The notes below the pieces were generated by a model. The model was not told the origin of the DNA and made no database searches. It saw only the letters and a program-made list of their open reading frames with translations. The translations under genes and the position numbers were made by a program. DNA of 42,521 nucleotides from a virus: positions 1 to 42,521 of IMG/VR virus record IMGVR_UViG_3300021170_000272; one strand, written 5' to 3'. Shown here one piece after another: positions 22,204-31,854 of this stretch; the first letter of the stretch is position 1; each line of letters begins with the position of its first letter.

Positions 22204-23025
22204 ATGAGCGGCGAAGCAGTAATCAACGATCCGGGATTTCCGAACCTAAACGTGCTGACCACATTGTGGCGCAGCTTGGTGGGAGACCCCAACGGCGAAA
22301 TCATACAGGACGGCGAGGCTACGATCTGCCAGCCAATATTGAACTCCGCCCTGCGGAAGCTCTACCGGGAAATCCGGGGCATCAGCGGCCCGGAGCTTAT
22401 CCGCGACAACGTGATCTTCCTGAACCTGCCTCCGATGAACTCGCCTTCGTTCGGCATCGGAGTGCCGGACCCCACAGTGCAAGTGGGTCTGACTTATACG
22501 GGCTGGTATGACGGCAGCCAGTTCAACGGCAATTTTTTGCTTCCCGCCGACTGCCTCCGCGTGCTCGAAGTATGGCAGCGGACGTCCAATGGCGGAAACA
22601 TGAGCTTCAGCAGGATCGACGAGGCTGCCGATGGCTTGAACCCCGGCAAGCAGTCCTCCAGCCTCGGCCAATTCGAATGGCGTCAGAACGCGCTGTGGTT
22701 CAACGGCAGCACCGTGAACATGGACATCAGGGTTCGCTACCTGATGAAGGCCAACACCTTCTTCGGCGTGACGGGAGCGCAGTATCCCAACACCCTTGTG
22801 CCTATCCAAGACTGCGAGGACGCCGTGGCTTACTACTGCGCATACCTCTACGACCTTGGCAACGTGGGCACCAGCCCCATTGCGCTGGAAGAATCAAAGA
22901 AGCTTGCCGAGGACGCTATGTTCGACCTGAAAAACGAAATCGTGCGAAGCATGCAGGGCACCGATTACCACCGCCAGCCATACGGCAACTCCTATGACGG
23001 CGGCGGCAGGATTCTAGGACAGTAA
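22204..23025 (+). CDS. Head-to-tail adaptor (gp11/tail-tubular-A-like)
   Basis: A 273-residue protein resembling podovirus adaptors that join portal and nozzle. The N-terminal helix region (NLNVLTTLWRSLVGDPNGEIIQD, ICQPILNSALRKLYREI) is followed by a beta core. Hallmarks of the family are FLLPADCLRVLEVWQR (about residues 117-132) and W-x5-FNG...IRVRYLMKA, where the loaded chain reads as short beta strands. A C-terminal helix (CEDAVAYYCAYLYDLGN) follows. GGAGAG precedes the ATG. It lies immediately after a terminator and before the spike and nozzle genes. The exact family assignment is from pattern and gene order. Confidence 0.65.
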   Translation: MSGEAVINDPGFPNLNVLTTLWRSLVGDPNGEIIQDGEATICQPILNSALRKLYREIRGISGPELIRDNVIFLNLPPMNSPSFGIGVPDPTVQVGLTYTGWYDGSQFNGNFLLPADCLRVLEVWQRTSNGGNMSFSRIDEAADGLNPGKQSSSLGQFEWRQNALWFNGSTVNMDIRVRYLMKANTFFGVTGAQYPNTLVPIQDCEDAVAYYCAYLYDLGNVGTSPIALEESKKLAEDAMFDLKNEIVRSMQGTDYHRQPYGNSYDGGGRILGQ

Positions 23026-23034
23026 GGAAAACAC

Positions 23035-25692
23035 ATGAGCACTTTGTACCGCGACGACAGAATAGTAAGAGACCCCAGCGGGCGTTCCATCCCGAACGCG
23101 CAAATCTACTGGTGCCTCCAGCCAGCCGTCAGCACAACGAATCCCCCGTCTCCGCTCGCTTCGCTCTTCACCGACAGCACCGGAGTAACTCCGCTGTCCA
23201 ACCCTCAGGTCACCGATGGGTTCGGGCATGCTGCTGCCTATCTTGCGAATGGCATCTACACGGTCGTCTACGTGTGGAACGGGCAAATCCAGCAGGTATT
23301 CCCCGACCAGCTTGTGGGCTTTGCTTCGCCCACATCCGGCGGCCCGATCCTCAACGTCAAGGACTTCGGCGTAGGAGTGGGTCAGGCACACGGCATCAGG
23401 CTCGGAGCCTCGATCAGCAGCGGCAGCGCAATCCTCACCATTGCCTCGAACGGCCCGTGGCTCTTCGCAGCCTCCGACGTCAACTCCCTTGTCAAAGTGC
23501 CGGGCGCAGGTCCGGGCGGGATGGACATCAACGGGGCTGTCATCACGAGCTTCATCAGCACCACGCAGGTCACCATCAGCATTCCCGCTTCCACGACCGT
23601 CACGAGCACGACCGCCTGCTGGTATGTGACGGGGCAGGATGTTATCGACCGCACGGCATTGAACGCAGCCAATGCTGCGGCTGGCCCGTTGGGTGCCCAG
23701 ATCACCGCTGGCCCGGGCTTCTTCCTTTACGACATCACCCCGACGTGGAACGTCAACGTATCGGGCTTCACCGGGGCAGGCGTCAGGGCCACCCTGTGGA
23801 TCGCCAGCAACAACAATGCAGGCAGCTTTTACAGCCTCACGAATCCTGTGAAGTGGCAGCAGATCGGCGGGTTCAGCCAAGGCTTCAGCGTCTATCTGCC
23901 GGGCTACCAGCCCTGCGCAACGGTCACGGCTTACAGCATCACGTCGAACGTAGGAACCTTCACGGTCGGCAACGCCATCACCCTGCCCGTGGGTCAGCAA
24001 GTCCTGCTCCAGCTTTTCCAAGCTGACGGCACTTTGGCCGCCCGTGGAGCAGTCAACAACGTTTTCGTCACGGTCCTGACTTCTTCGTCTACGCAGTTCA
24101 CTGCAAACATCACTGCGCCGAATATCTCGGTCGCCACTGAAATTGGCATCGCCACGCCGGACGTAGACGGCTTCAAGATCGGCAGCGGCTTGTGGTTCGG
24201 CATCATGGAAGAGGTCGAAATCTACAACCCCGCAGGAAACGGAGTCCAGCTTCTCGTTCCCGTGCTCGACAGCCTGCACCGCGTCTGGGTGCACAATGCA
24301 GGCGGCTTCGGGTTCAACATCATCAACACTCCGGGCAACAACAGCGGCAGCACCACGGGCTCCTACGACAACCTCTATGCCACGGGCTGCTATGCGCCGG
24401 GCTTCTACGGCAACAACCTCCACTCCACCACCATCAAGAATTGCGCCATGGAAAGCTGCGGCGGATGCTTTGTGTTTGACGGCTGCTGGTCCATGAGCGT
24501 CCTCAGCCCGCACTGCGAGCAAACCATTTTCCGCAACGCCAACATACCGGGCAAGTTCATCGACGTCCGCTCGGGCCGGGGCATCATCTTCTCTTCACCT
24601 TGGCTGATTTTGGACTCTGGCGGCAATGCTGCCAGCACTCCGGTCGATTTCAACCAGCTTGGGACATCGACGTTGGTTTGCACGTCCCACCAATGGCTCG
24701 GAGGCTACATCAACATTGCCAACGGCACGACGGCACCGACCGTCCTGTTCAACTTTGCCGCAGGCACGACCTTCATCAAGGTGGAGGAGCCCTACATCAT
24801 CAACACCGGAGGCTTGACCTTCAGCAACGCAGGCACCAACAACAGCCTCGTATATCAGGGCAACGAATTGCTGCAAGGCCCGGTCAGCGGCAAATACACG
24901 GGCACGAGCGGCCGCTCAATCGTCTTGGATTCGAACAACGGCGTCACCGTCACCACCAATCCGAGCAACGCAGTGAAGCTCGTGACTTCCGTGCCGGCCG
25001 TAGTCGGCGGAGCCAACCAAGGCTCTCCGCAGATTCAATACGTAGCGTCTTTCGACAACGGCACCACGCCGACGCAGGACTTGGTCGTGACGCAGTCCGT
25101 GCCCGGAACAGGGCCGAACCCCGTGATCTCCCTCGACGATACGCATTCGTCGGGTTCTCCCACGGGCTTCCAGCGCACCATCAATGGCTGGCGTTACGCC
25201 GATGGCTCCGGCCGCATCGCGCCCAACCGCACGATCACGGGTAATGGCGACACTGCCTTTAACGCAACTGGCGTGAACGTTCTGGGGACAGCCAACAACG
25301 ACCTGCTGACGGTGTTCACGATCAACCCTCTGTCCGTCAACGTGGGAGTGCTGACGGGGGTGAACGTATACGGATTGTATGGGCACCTGAGCACCGCGAC
25401 CTACACGGGAACTCCGGCGATCACGGCCGAAGTGGTGGCACAGGGCAACGTCAACGTAGGCACGCTCAATTATGGTTTCTACGAGCCGGGCGGCAATCCC
25501 AACTTCCTCGGCGGAGGCTTGATCGTGGCAGGCAATGCCCCGACTGTAGCTGCCAACCAAATCGGCATCGGCAAAGGCACGGCAACAACCGCTACGGCAG
25601 GAACCAACGGCGCTGTGCCCGCTCAGGTAGCGGGATATTGGATTCTCAATTTTGGCGGCGTGATCGGCAAGGTTCCCTTCTTCAACAACTAA
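23035..25692 (+). CDS. Tail spike / receptor-binding protein, beta-helix type
   Basis: An 885-residue protein. The N-terminal head-binding part (RDPSGRSIPNAQIYWCLQP...LASLFTDSTGVTPLSNPQVTDGFGHAAAYLANGIYTVVYVWNG) is a form common in tail spikes. From about residue 105 (ILNVKDFGVGVG) a pectate-lyase-like right-handed beta-helix is likely, with repeated short strands (NNLHSTTIKNCAMESCGGCFVFDGCWSMSVLSPHCEQ near 460-490). The C-terminal 200 residues are Gly/Thr/Asn-rich. It should bind or degrade surface polysaccharide. One segment (near residues 300-380) shares a module with the nozzle and the 35892 protein. No active-site residues can be assigned. Confidence 0.75.
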   Translation: MSTLYRDDRIVRDPSGRSIPNAQIYWCLQPAVSTTNPPSPLASLFTDSTGVTPLSNPQVTDGFGHAAAYLANGIYTVVYVWNGQIQQVFPDQLVGFASPTSGGPILNVKDFGVGVGQAHGIRLGASISSGSAILTIASNGPWLFAASDVNSLVKVPGAGPGGMDINGAVITSFISTTQVTISIPASTTVTSTTACWYVTGQDVIDRTALNAANAAAGPLGAQITAGPGFFLYDITPTWNVNVSGFTGAGVRATLWIASNNNAGSFYSLTNPVKWQQIGGFSQGFSVYLPGYQPCATVTAYSITSNVGTFTVGNAITLPVGQQVLLQLFQADGTLAARGAVNNVFVTVLTSSSTQFTANITAPNISVATEIGIATPDVDGFKIGSGLWFGIMEEVEIYNPAGNGVQLLVPVLDSLHRVWVHNAGGFGFNIINTPGNNSGSTTGSYDNLYATGCYAPGFYGNNLHSTTIKNCAMESCGGCFVFDGCWSMSVLSPHCEQTIFRNANIPGKFIDVRSGRGIIFSSPWLILDSGGNAASTPVDFNQLGTSTLVCTSHQWLGGYINIANGTTAPTVLFNFAAGTTFIKVEEPYIINTGGLTFSNAGTNNSLVYQGNELLQGPVSGKYTGTSGRSIVLDSNNGVTVTTNPSNAVKLVTSVPAVVGGANQGSPQIQYVASFDNGTTPTQDLVVTQSVPGTGPNPVISLDDTHSSGSPTGFQRTINGWRYADGSGRIAPNRTITGNGDTAFNATGVNVLGTANNDLLTVFTINPLSVNVGVLTGVNVYGLYGHLSTATYTGTPAITAEVVAQGNVNVGTLNYGFYEPGGNPNFLGGGLIVAGNAPTVAANQIGIGKGTATTATAGTNGAVPAQVAGYWILNFGGVIGKVPFFNN

Positions 25693-25706
25693 GCCTCCTC
25701 CAAGAA

Positions 25707-25761
25707 AACCTGACTTCCTGACTCTCTTTTGAGGGACCACGTCCCGTCAGGAGAGTCACCC
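25707..25761 (+). promoter_or_regulatory. Leader hairpin sequestering the 25762 ribosome binding site
   Basis: TGACTCTC (25719-25726) pairs with GAGAGTCA (25751-25758), and within the loop GGGAC-CAC-GTCCC (25733-25745) forms a second stem. AGGAGA lies in the outer stem, so the site would be hidden. The first words, AACCTGACTTC, match the terminase leader. Confidence 0.6.
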
Positions 25762-26178
25762 ATGAGTCTTGCAATTTCACTTGGCGCACAAGCCATCAGC
25801 GGAAGCACGGCGGTAGCGAATGTCGGCTGGGACGGTCTGGACGAGAGCCAGAAGGTCATCAACGTCTACGGAGTATTCACTGCCTCGGGCAGCTACACGC
25901 TTGGCGGGGACACGCTGGACTTCACCAAGGTCACCAACCCCATCATCCCCAGCAGCTACGTGCCGCTCCAAGTTTATATCCAGTCGCAAAACCCCAGCGG
26001 CGTCAGCGGCTACCTCTATTCGTGGCGTCCGGGCACCACCCTTGCCAACGGCAAGATGCAGGTGTTCACAAGCGGCGCATCGGGCAGCCCCCATTCCGAA
26101 CTCGCAGCAGGAGCCTATCCCGTTGGCGTAACCGGAGACGCAATCGTCTTCAGCGCAGTTTTTGTCCGGCTCGCCTAA
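25762..26178 (+). CDS. Small beta-rich virion protein
   Basis: A 138-residue protein between spike and nozzle. It is made almost wholly of beta-prone segments (GSYTLGGDTLDFTKV, VPLQVYIQSQNPSG, YLYSWRPGTTLANGKMQVFTSGA, DAIVFSAVFVRLA), as in small head-decoration or tail-accessory proteins. The similarity to such proteins is in general style; no family is certain. The ATG at 25762 is supported by AGGAGA at 25749-25754 and by the leader hairpin. Confidence 0.55.
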   Translation: MSLAISLGAQAISGSTAVANVGWDGLDESQKVINVYGVFTASGSYTLGGDTLDFTKVTNPIIPSSYVPLQVYIQSQNPSGVSGYLYSWRPGTTLANGKMQVFTSGASGSPHSELAAGAYPVGVTGDAIVFSAVFVRLA

Positions 26179-26230
26179 GCAGCCGGATCGTAATCGTTCT
26201 TTCGTAGCCGAGAATTATGCGGGGAACTAG

Positions 26231-29200
26231 ATGTCTCACACACTTGTAGGTCGCAACGCCGTCACCACCGATACGCTCGGAGGATTGTTTCTTCTAGCCG
26301 CCCCCCAAGACCTTCCTGAAGGGGCGTCCCCGATGAACTGGGACGTCGATTTCAACAAAGTGGGCCAAGTCGTCACGCGCCCCGGCAAACAATCCGTGTA
26401 TTCCTATGGAGGCTCGTCCCTCGGCCCCGTCACAGGCGGGCTTGCCTTCGACCTTGCAACTGGCGGCAATGCTTGGACGAATCCCAGTTCCATCCTCGCC
26501 AATGGCTCTACCTATGCCTCGATCAGCATCGCAAGCAGCGGCACTGCAACTCTTGCCCCAGCCTTGGGCACTACCAGCGGCAACGGCACAGCATGGACGA
26601 ACCCCGGCAACATCAACCAAACAGGTCCGTCGAATTTCGCCACAGTCTCATTGACCATTCCCCTGAACCCCGTTCCTCCGGGACCGGGGCCGGGCGGCAA
26701 CGTATCTTCGGTCTCGCCTACTTATGGCTACCGGGGCACCAACGTCACCGTCACGGGGACGGGCTTCGGAACCACGCAAGGCACGAGCTATGTGAGCTTC
26801 GCGGGAGTCGCGGCTCCCGTCGTTAGTTGGAGCAGCACGTCGATTGCCTGCACGGTGCCTTTCGGAGCCACGACGGGCATCAATCTTGTCCAAGTCATTG
26901 TAGGCGGGCAGTCGGGCAGCGGAGCCAACTACAACGTCATCGATACCCCGACCGGGGGCGGAGGAGGCGGCGGAGGCGGAGCTTGCTTCAGCGGCAATGT
27001 GAGGATCGAGACAAGGCAGGGATACCGGGCATTCAATCTTCTTCCCCCCACCGTCGAAATCCGGAACCAGACTGGCGTCCACACTGCGGACCTGATCACG
27101 CACGAACATTGGTCCGGCACGATGCTGGACATGGGCGGGGACAATCTCGTCACGCTCGACCACTGCGTAAAAATTGGGAACGAGTGGGTGCCAGCAGGTC
27201 TGGCTTTTCCAGATGCTCCCCGCGTCCAAGTCCATGACATCACGGTCTACAACCTTCACGTCATCACGCAGGAAGAAGCCGACCGCCATTACATCCTTGA
27301 AAACGGAGTAGTGGCCCACAACATCCTAAAAGCTTCCCTCGACCCAGTGGACTCGCAGCAGCTTATCGGATCGGGATTCACGTTCAGCATTCCCAATGGA
27401 GCCACAGTAGTGGGGCTGAGTGTCAGCTTCAATGCCTTGGCGAACGGCACGGGCTTCCCTTCCATCCAAGCCCAATTCATCCAGAACGGAGTCCCGGTCG
27501 GGACCACGCATTCGCAGAACGTCACCACGTCGAACGGATTTTACACATTGGGCTCCGCTACGGACTTGTGGGGAGCCAACTGGACCAGCAGCCTCGTGAA
27601 CGGCAGCGCGCTGACGGTCGCATTGACGGCTGTGTGCACGGGCAACTATCCGGCGAGCAACAATTTCAGCCTCAACAGCGCGACGGTCACCGTGTATTAC
27701 ACGGCGGCGAGCTTCGGCGATCCGCTGCAAGTGACGGAGTTCGGGTTCTCGTTGCCCAGCACTTCCACGGTGCATGGAATCCAGATCGCCCTCAGCGGCT
27801 ACACCGCGAGCACAGCGGCTTCCCTCAACGTCCAGCTTTTGCGCAACGGCCTGCCCGTGGGGTCGATCAAGAACGTCGTCATGCCTGCGGCACAGGGCAC
27901 CATCACGCTCGGAAGCTCCGCCGACTTGTGGGGATTCAACTGGCAATATAGCGACCTGAACAACACAGCGTGGGGCGTGCAGATCAAGCCCGTTGGCTCG
28001 GCGAGCCAGTTCCTCAATTTCATCACCGCCACTATCTTCCAGCCGATCTCCGTGGCTACCAGCCTTTACGCAAAATCCTGCCGCTTCAACAACGGCAACA
28101 TCAACACCCTGATGTGCGATGCCAACGGCACCATCTGGAACGAGAACGTCACCTCGAACCCCGGCGTGCTGAACTCCTTGTTCCAAGCCTTGGTGCCCGG
28201 CACCTACATGAAGAGCAGCACGGCGTTCAACCGCGAATACATGTGCTTCAGCAACGAACTCGGAGGCACGGATGTGCCGAGGCAGTGGGACGGGCTCCTG
28301 AACTTGGACCGCATCACGCAGGTGCCTCCCGGCGCACCGCCGAACTTCTCCGCTTCGCTTGGCGCGGGCAGCAACGCATCTATCACGAATTTCAGCATCA
28401 CCAGCAATATCGTCAGCTTCGTCGCCAACAACAACTTCACCGCAGGCGAGATCGTCAGCATTAGCGGGCTCACCACGGGCACCTACCTGAACGGGCAGAC
28501 CTTCAGCGTGCTGGGCACCGGGCTCACCGCCACAGGATTCCAAGTTGCATTCGTGCATGCGAACGTCGGAGCCACGGCGGACGCGGGCACGGCCACGCCG
28601 CAATACGGCTACCCGTTGTCCAGCATCACGCAGAGCGGTGCCAACCCATTGGGGCAGTGGCACCAGCTATTGTGGTCGGATGCTCCGGGCTCAAAGAGCG
28701 CAGGGCAGGTCATCACTATCTACTATGCGCGCAGCGACACGAACCCGCAGCCCGACACGACCTTGGTCAATGCCTTCAACAGCGGGCAGCCAGTCTACAT
28801 CTACGTGACGGGAGCGGCCTTCGGCAACGGAGTGCAGCTTGTAACAAGCGTTGGAAGCGCGGTGCCTCCGGGTGCGCAGTATCCCCGCTGGTACCTCACT
28901 TTCGGCGCACCCACGGCGAACTACCAATACACAGGCTCCAATCCCGGCATTCCCGGCACCTACCAGATCACCGCAGCCACGGTGACGGTTGCCACGCCTA
29001 TTCCCAACGCAGCGCCCGGCGACCAAGTGGTCATCAGCGGCTCCACGCCCACGGGCTGGAACGCCACATGGTCGGTGACGCAGAACACGAAGTCCGGCGT
29101 CTACACCATCACTCAGACCAGTATCAGCAGCAACACCGCCACCTACAATTGGACGCTGGTCAGCGGAGCCGCCCCCGTGGCAGGGCAGCTTGTCACGATC

Positions 29201-31852
29201 ACAGGCACGCTCAATGGCGGAGGAGTATTCAACGTCACGGACGCCGTGATCGCAACTGCGACTGGAACCACCAGCGGCACCTTCACCATCACGAACATGA
29301 CGGTAGGCACAGTGCCGAGCCAAAGCGAGAGCGGCACCGCCAACAGCAGCGGCACGGTGTTTGTCATCGATCCGGGCTTCAAGTTCCTCGGCACCACCAC
29401 GAACCCGATCTTTGGCAACTCGACAAGCGGCACCATCACAGTAGCGGGCAGCACGTCCCAGTTCCCCATCACGCCGGGCACCAAGCAAGGCGTATGCCTG
29501 TTCGTCACGAGGAACGGAGCCATCACCGGGGCGTCCGTATTTTTCACCTTCACTGTCGGCCTGACTGCCAACTACATTTACGCAAACCAAATCCCCATCG
29601 GGCCGCCCAACACCATCAAGCGCATCATCGCCTTCACGGAGAGCGGGCAGAACGGGATCGCGGGGCAGTTCTTCTACTACATCGGCAATCCCGTGCCGTC
29701 GATTTTGAACAACCAGCAGGTGACCTTCAGCAGCACGGTCATCACCGACAACACCACTACGACCGCAAAGTTCACCTTCAGCGATGCGGTGCTCGTCAAT
29801 GCCACGGAGATCGACATTCCGTCGCAGGACTACTTCAACAACATCGAGCTTGGAAGCGCGGCTTGGAACATCCCCTATGCCAGCCGCATGTTCTACGGCT
29901 TGGTGCAGAACAAGGTCTACAACTTCAACAATATGAGCTTCGACGGCGGCTACCTGCCGAACCCCGTCACCAACACCCTTACCCCGTTGGGCTGGACTCT
30001 CGATGCCTCGTCGAACCCCGGCGCAGGCAATCCCTCGACTATCACGAGCTTCCAGATCGCCAGCAATGTCGTCACCGTGCAGGCTTCCAATGCCTTCGTG
30101 GCGGGGCAGCAAATCACCATCACGGGGTTGACCACGGGCACTTACTTGAACGACCTGACCTTCACGGTGCTGGCTGCCGGGCTTTCGGCGACCCAGTTCG
30201 CGGTAGCGTTTGCGCACGCCAACGTGGTCAGCACCGCCGACAGCGGCAGCGCGATCCCATTGCAGCAGCAAGGCACATTGCTGGTGTCGCCTGTGTTCGG
30301 CAACAGCTACTACATCAAGAACACCACGGCTGCCACGCAATCCCTGTTCGGCATGATCACGCAGCCCGCCTATCAGGACGCATACGGAGTGCCGATCATC
30401 CGGCCGAACGTGCTTTACAGCGTCCGCGTGACCTGCCGCTGCCCCAGCGGAAAGACGCAGGGCAACCTGCTCGTTGACCTGACGGACTTCGACCCGAAGA
30501 CCGGATACGGCATCACCTACGGCAAGTTCACGGCGAACTTCTCCTCCATGACCAGCAACATGGCGATCTTCACGGGCGCGTTGCTCACGACTCCGTTCAG
30601 CGGGCAGGTGAGCAGCCAGTTGGTGCTGAGGGTCGCGGCGCAGAACATCGTGCACTACGGAGACCTTGAGATCGACCGCATCGAGGTCTATCCGACGCTC
30701 CAGCCCCTCGGCTTTCCCACTACTCCCGTGGGGATCATCGGCAGCTACGCGGGCTTCCCCGAGCAGATCGACATCAACAGCGGGGTGATCGACCTGACGG
30801 ACAACAACATCCAGCAATGCTACGGCGGGGCGGTGATCAACAACATCCTCTACCTGCTGAAAGAAAATTCGATGCACAGCACAAAGGACACGCCGAACGC
30901 GGAGCCCGGAAATTGGGACGTATCCGAAGTGAGCGACGAGGCGGGAGCCTGCGGCATACACGCCTACGACCGTGGGGAACAGTATCTCGTCACCGCTTGC
31001 CGCAACGGGCTCTATGCCTTCAACGGCGGGCAGCCCCGCAAGATCAGCCCCGAAATCCAGCCCATGTGGGAAGCCATTAACTGGGCCTACGGCTTCACCA
31101 TCTGGGTGAAGAACGACGTGATCAACAAGCGCATCCTCGTGGGCGTGCCGATGGCCACTGGTCCGGGCACCGCTTCCTTCCAATGGCTGCCGAAGGCTAT
31201 TCCCAATGCCAACCCGACTTCGCCGAACGTGATCCTTGTGTGCAACTACACGGGGTTGGATTCGTTCGATGCTCTCGTGAACGAGCCGGGCGTGCACGTG
31301 ACGATGTTCGGAGCATTGGCGGATTTGGAAATGCGCCGCAAGTGGACGGTGTGGACCATCTCCTCGCCTTATGCGGATTTCATCTACAGGCAGGACGGGC
31401 TGAGCCGCCCGCTGTTCCTTTGCAACGGAAACGGGAACGGCAAGGTATACCAGCTTTCCTTTTCGCAGCTATCGGACGACGGCGTCGTGCCGATCAACGG
31501 GCTCTACGTGACCTATGGGCACGTCAACGCCGCCAAGGCGAAAGAAAATCCGCTGTTGGGCTTCACGCAGAAGCGTTGGGTGAAGTTGCAGCTTACTGCC
31601 GGGGGATCGGGAAGCCTCAAGATCACCCTGCTGCGGGAATCGCTTGGCGACCCCAAGCCTTGGGTCGTGCTGAAGCAGCCTTCGCTCACTGCACTGACCA
31701 CGGACTATGTGCGCAACTTGAATCTCCGGTCGAACCGCGTCTTTGTGCAATTTGAAACCCTTGGGCTCGGAGCCGCCATGCAGGTTTCCAAACTCATTCT
31801 TGTGGGCAACAGCGACAGCCACAGCCCCATGCCGATAAAGCCGGGGGTCTAA
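26231..31852 (+). CDS. Tail nozzle protein (gp10/tail-tubular-B-like) with inserted Hint and Ig-like domains
   Basis: A 1873-residue protein. The opening (LGGLFLLAAPQDLPEGASPMNWDVDFNKVGQVVTRPGKQSVY) and the C-terminal region (NNIQQCYGGAVINNILYLLKENSMHSTKD...VSDEAGACGIHAYDRGEQYLVTACRNGLYAFNGGQPRKIS) match the nozzle proteins that extend the podovirus tail, with their beta-propeller-like repeats. It is over twice the usual length of about 800. Added parts are an IPT/TIG-type Ig domain (about residues 156-237), a run of nine glycines, a Hint domain (252-364), two tandem copies of a beta-sandwich (about 375-500 and 500-610), and further Ig-like modules. The IPT-Hint block interrupts the first beta-sandwich. 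It follows the spike and precedes the internal proteins. Confidence 0.75.
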   Translation: MSHTLVGRNAVTTDTLGGLFLLAAPQDLPEGASPMNWDVDFNKVGQVVTRPGKQSVYSYGGSSLGPVTGGLAFDLATGGNAWTNPSSILANGSTYASISIASSGTATLAPALGTTSGNGTAWTNPGNINQTGPSNFATVSLTIPLNPVPPGPGPGGNVSSVSPTYGYRGTNVTVTGTGFGTTQGTSYVSFAGVAAPVVSWSSTSIACTVPFGATTGINLVQVIVGGQSGSGANYNVIDTPTGGGGGGGGGACFSGNVRIETRQGYRAFNLLPPTVEIRNQTGVHTADLITHEHWSGTMLDMGGDNLVTLDHCVKIGNEWVPAGLAFPDAPRVQVHDITVYNLHVITQEEADRHYILENGVVAHNILKASLDPVDSQQLIGSGFTFSIPNGATVVGLSVSFNALANGTGFPSIQAQFIQNGVPVGTTHSQNVTTSNGFYTLGSATDLWGANWTSSLVNGSALTVALTAVCTGNYPASNNFSLNSATVTVYYTAASFGDPLQVTEFGFSLPSTSTVHGIQIALSGYTASTAASLNVQLLRNGLPVGSIKNVVMPAAQGTITLGSSADLWGFNWQYSDLNNTAWGVQIKPVGSASQFLNFITATIFQPISVATSLYAKSCRFNNGNINTLMCDANGTIWNENVTSNPGVLNSLFQALVPGTYMKSSTAFNREYMCFSNELGGTDVPRQWDGLLNLDRITQVPPGAPPNFSASLGAGSNASITNFSITSNIVSFVANNNFTAGEIVSISGLTTGTYLNGQTFSVLGTGLTATGFQVAFVHANVGATADAGTATPQYGYPLSSITQSGANPLGQWHQLLWSDAPGSKSAGQVITIYYARSDTNPQPDTTLVNAFNSGQPVYIYVTGAAFGNGVQLVTSVGSAVPPGAQYPRWYLTFGAPTANYQYTGSNPGIPGTYQITAATVTVATPIPNAAPGDQVVISGSTPTGWNATWSVTQNTKSGVYTITQTSISSNTATYNWTLVSGAAPVAGQLVTITGTLNGGGVFNVTDAVIATATGTTSGTFTITNMTVGTVPSQSESGTANSSGTVFVIDPGFKFLGTTTNPIFGNSTSGTITVAGSTSQFPITPGTKQGVCLFVTRNGAITGASVFFTFTVGLTANYIYANQIPIGPPNTIKRIIAFTESGQNGIAGQFFYYIGNPVPSILNNQQVTFSSTVITDNTTTTAKFTFSDAVLVNATEIDIPSQDYFNNIELGSAAWNIPYASRMFYGLVQNKVYNFNNMSFDGGYLPNPVTNTLTPLGWTLDASSNPGAGNPSTITSFQIASNVVTVQASNAFVAGQQITITGLTTGTYLNDLTFTVLAAGLSATQFAVAFAHANVVSTADSGSAIPLQQQGTLLVSPVFGNSYYIKNTTAATQSLFGMITQPAYQDAYGVPIIRPNVLYSVRVTCRCPSGKTQGNLLVDLTDFDPKTGYGITYGKFTANFSSMTSNMAIFTGALLTTPFSGQVSSQLVLRVAAQNIVHYGDLEIDRIEVYPTLQPLGFPTTPVGIIGSYAGFPEQIDINSGVIDLTDNNIQQCYGGAVINNILYLLKENSMHSTKDTPNAEPGNWDVSEVSDEAGACGIHAYDRGEQYLVTACRNGLYAFNGGQPRKISPEIQPMWEAINWAYGFTIWVKNDVINKRILVGVPMATGPGTASFQWLPKAIPNANPTSPNVILVCNYTGLDSFDALVNEPGVHVTMFGALADLEMRRKWTVWTISSPYADFIYRQDGLSRPLFLCNGNGNGKVYQLSFSQLSDDGVVPINGLYVTYGHVNAAKAKENPLLGFTQKRWVKLQLTAGGSGSLKITLLRESLGDPKPWVVLKQPSLTALTTDYVRNLNLRSNRVFVQFETLGLGAAMQVSKLILVGNSDSHSPMPIKPGV
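26984..27322 (+). other. Hint (intein-like) domain inside the nozzle protein
   Basis: Codons 252-364 of the nozzle gene. It starts with Cys252 in CFSGNVRIETRQGYRAF (splicing block A form), has LVTLDHCVKIGNEWVPAG (block B, with the conserved T-x-x-H), VYNLHV (block F) and ends VVAHN (His363-Asn364). The next residue is Ile, not Cys/Ser/Thr. At 113 residues it is a minimal domain without homing endonuclease. This fits the bacterial intein-like group, which cleaves or splices itself; the absence of a +1 nucleophile favours cleavage or an alternative reaction. Nine Gly residues precede it. Confidence 0.85.
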
Positions 31853-31854
31853 CC

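Noticed and set aside
23014-24522. 502-codon minus-strand frame opposite the tail spike
   Set aside because: Shadow of the spike gene, with low-complexity composition and no start signal.
26956-26983. Glycine run before the Hint domain as an assembly error
   Set aside because: The codons vary (GGG, GGC, GGA, GGT absent) and the frame is intact on both sides, so it reads as a genuine linker.
28691-31297. 868-codon open frame on the minus strand
   Set aside because: It lies wholly within the nozzle gene, is antisense to it, has the Arg/His/Val/Asp composition of a shadow frame and no ribosome binding site or family motif.
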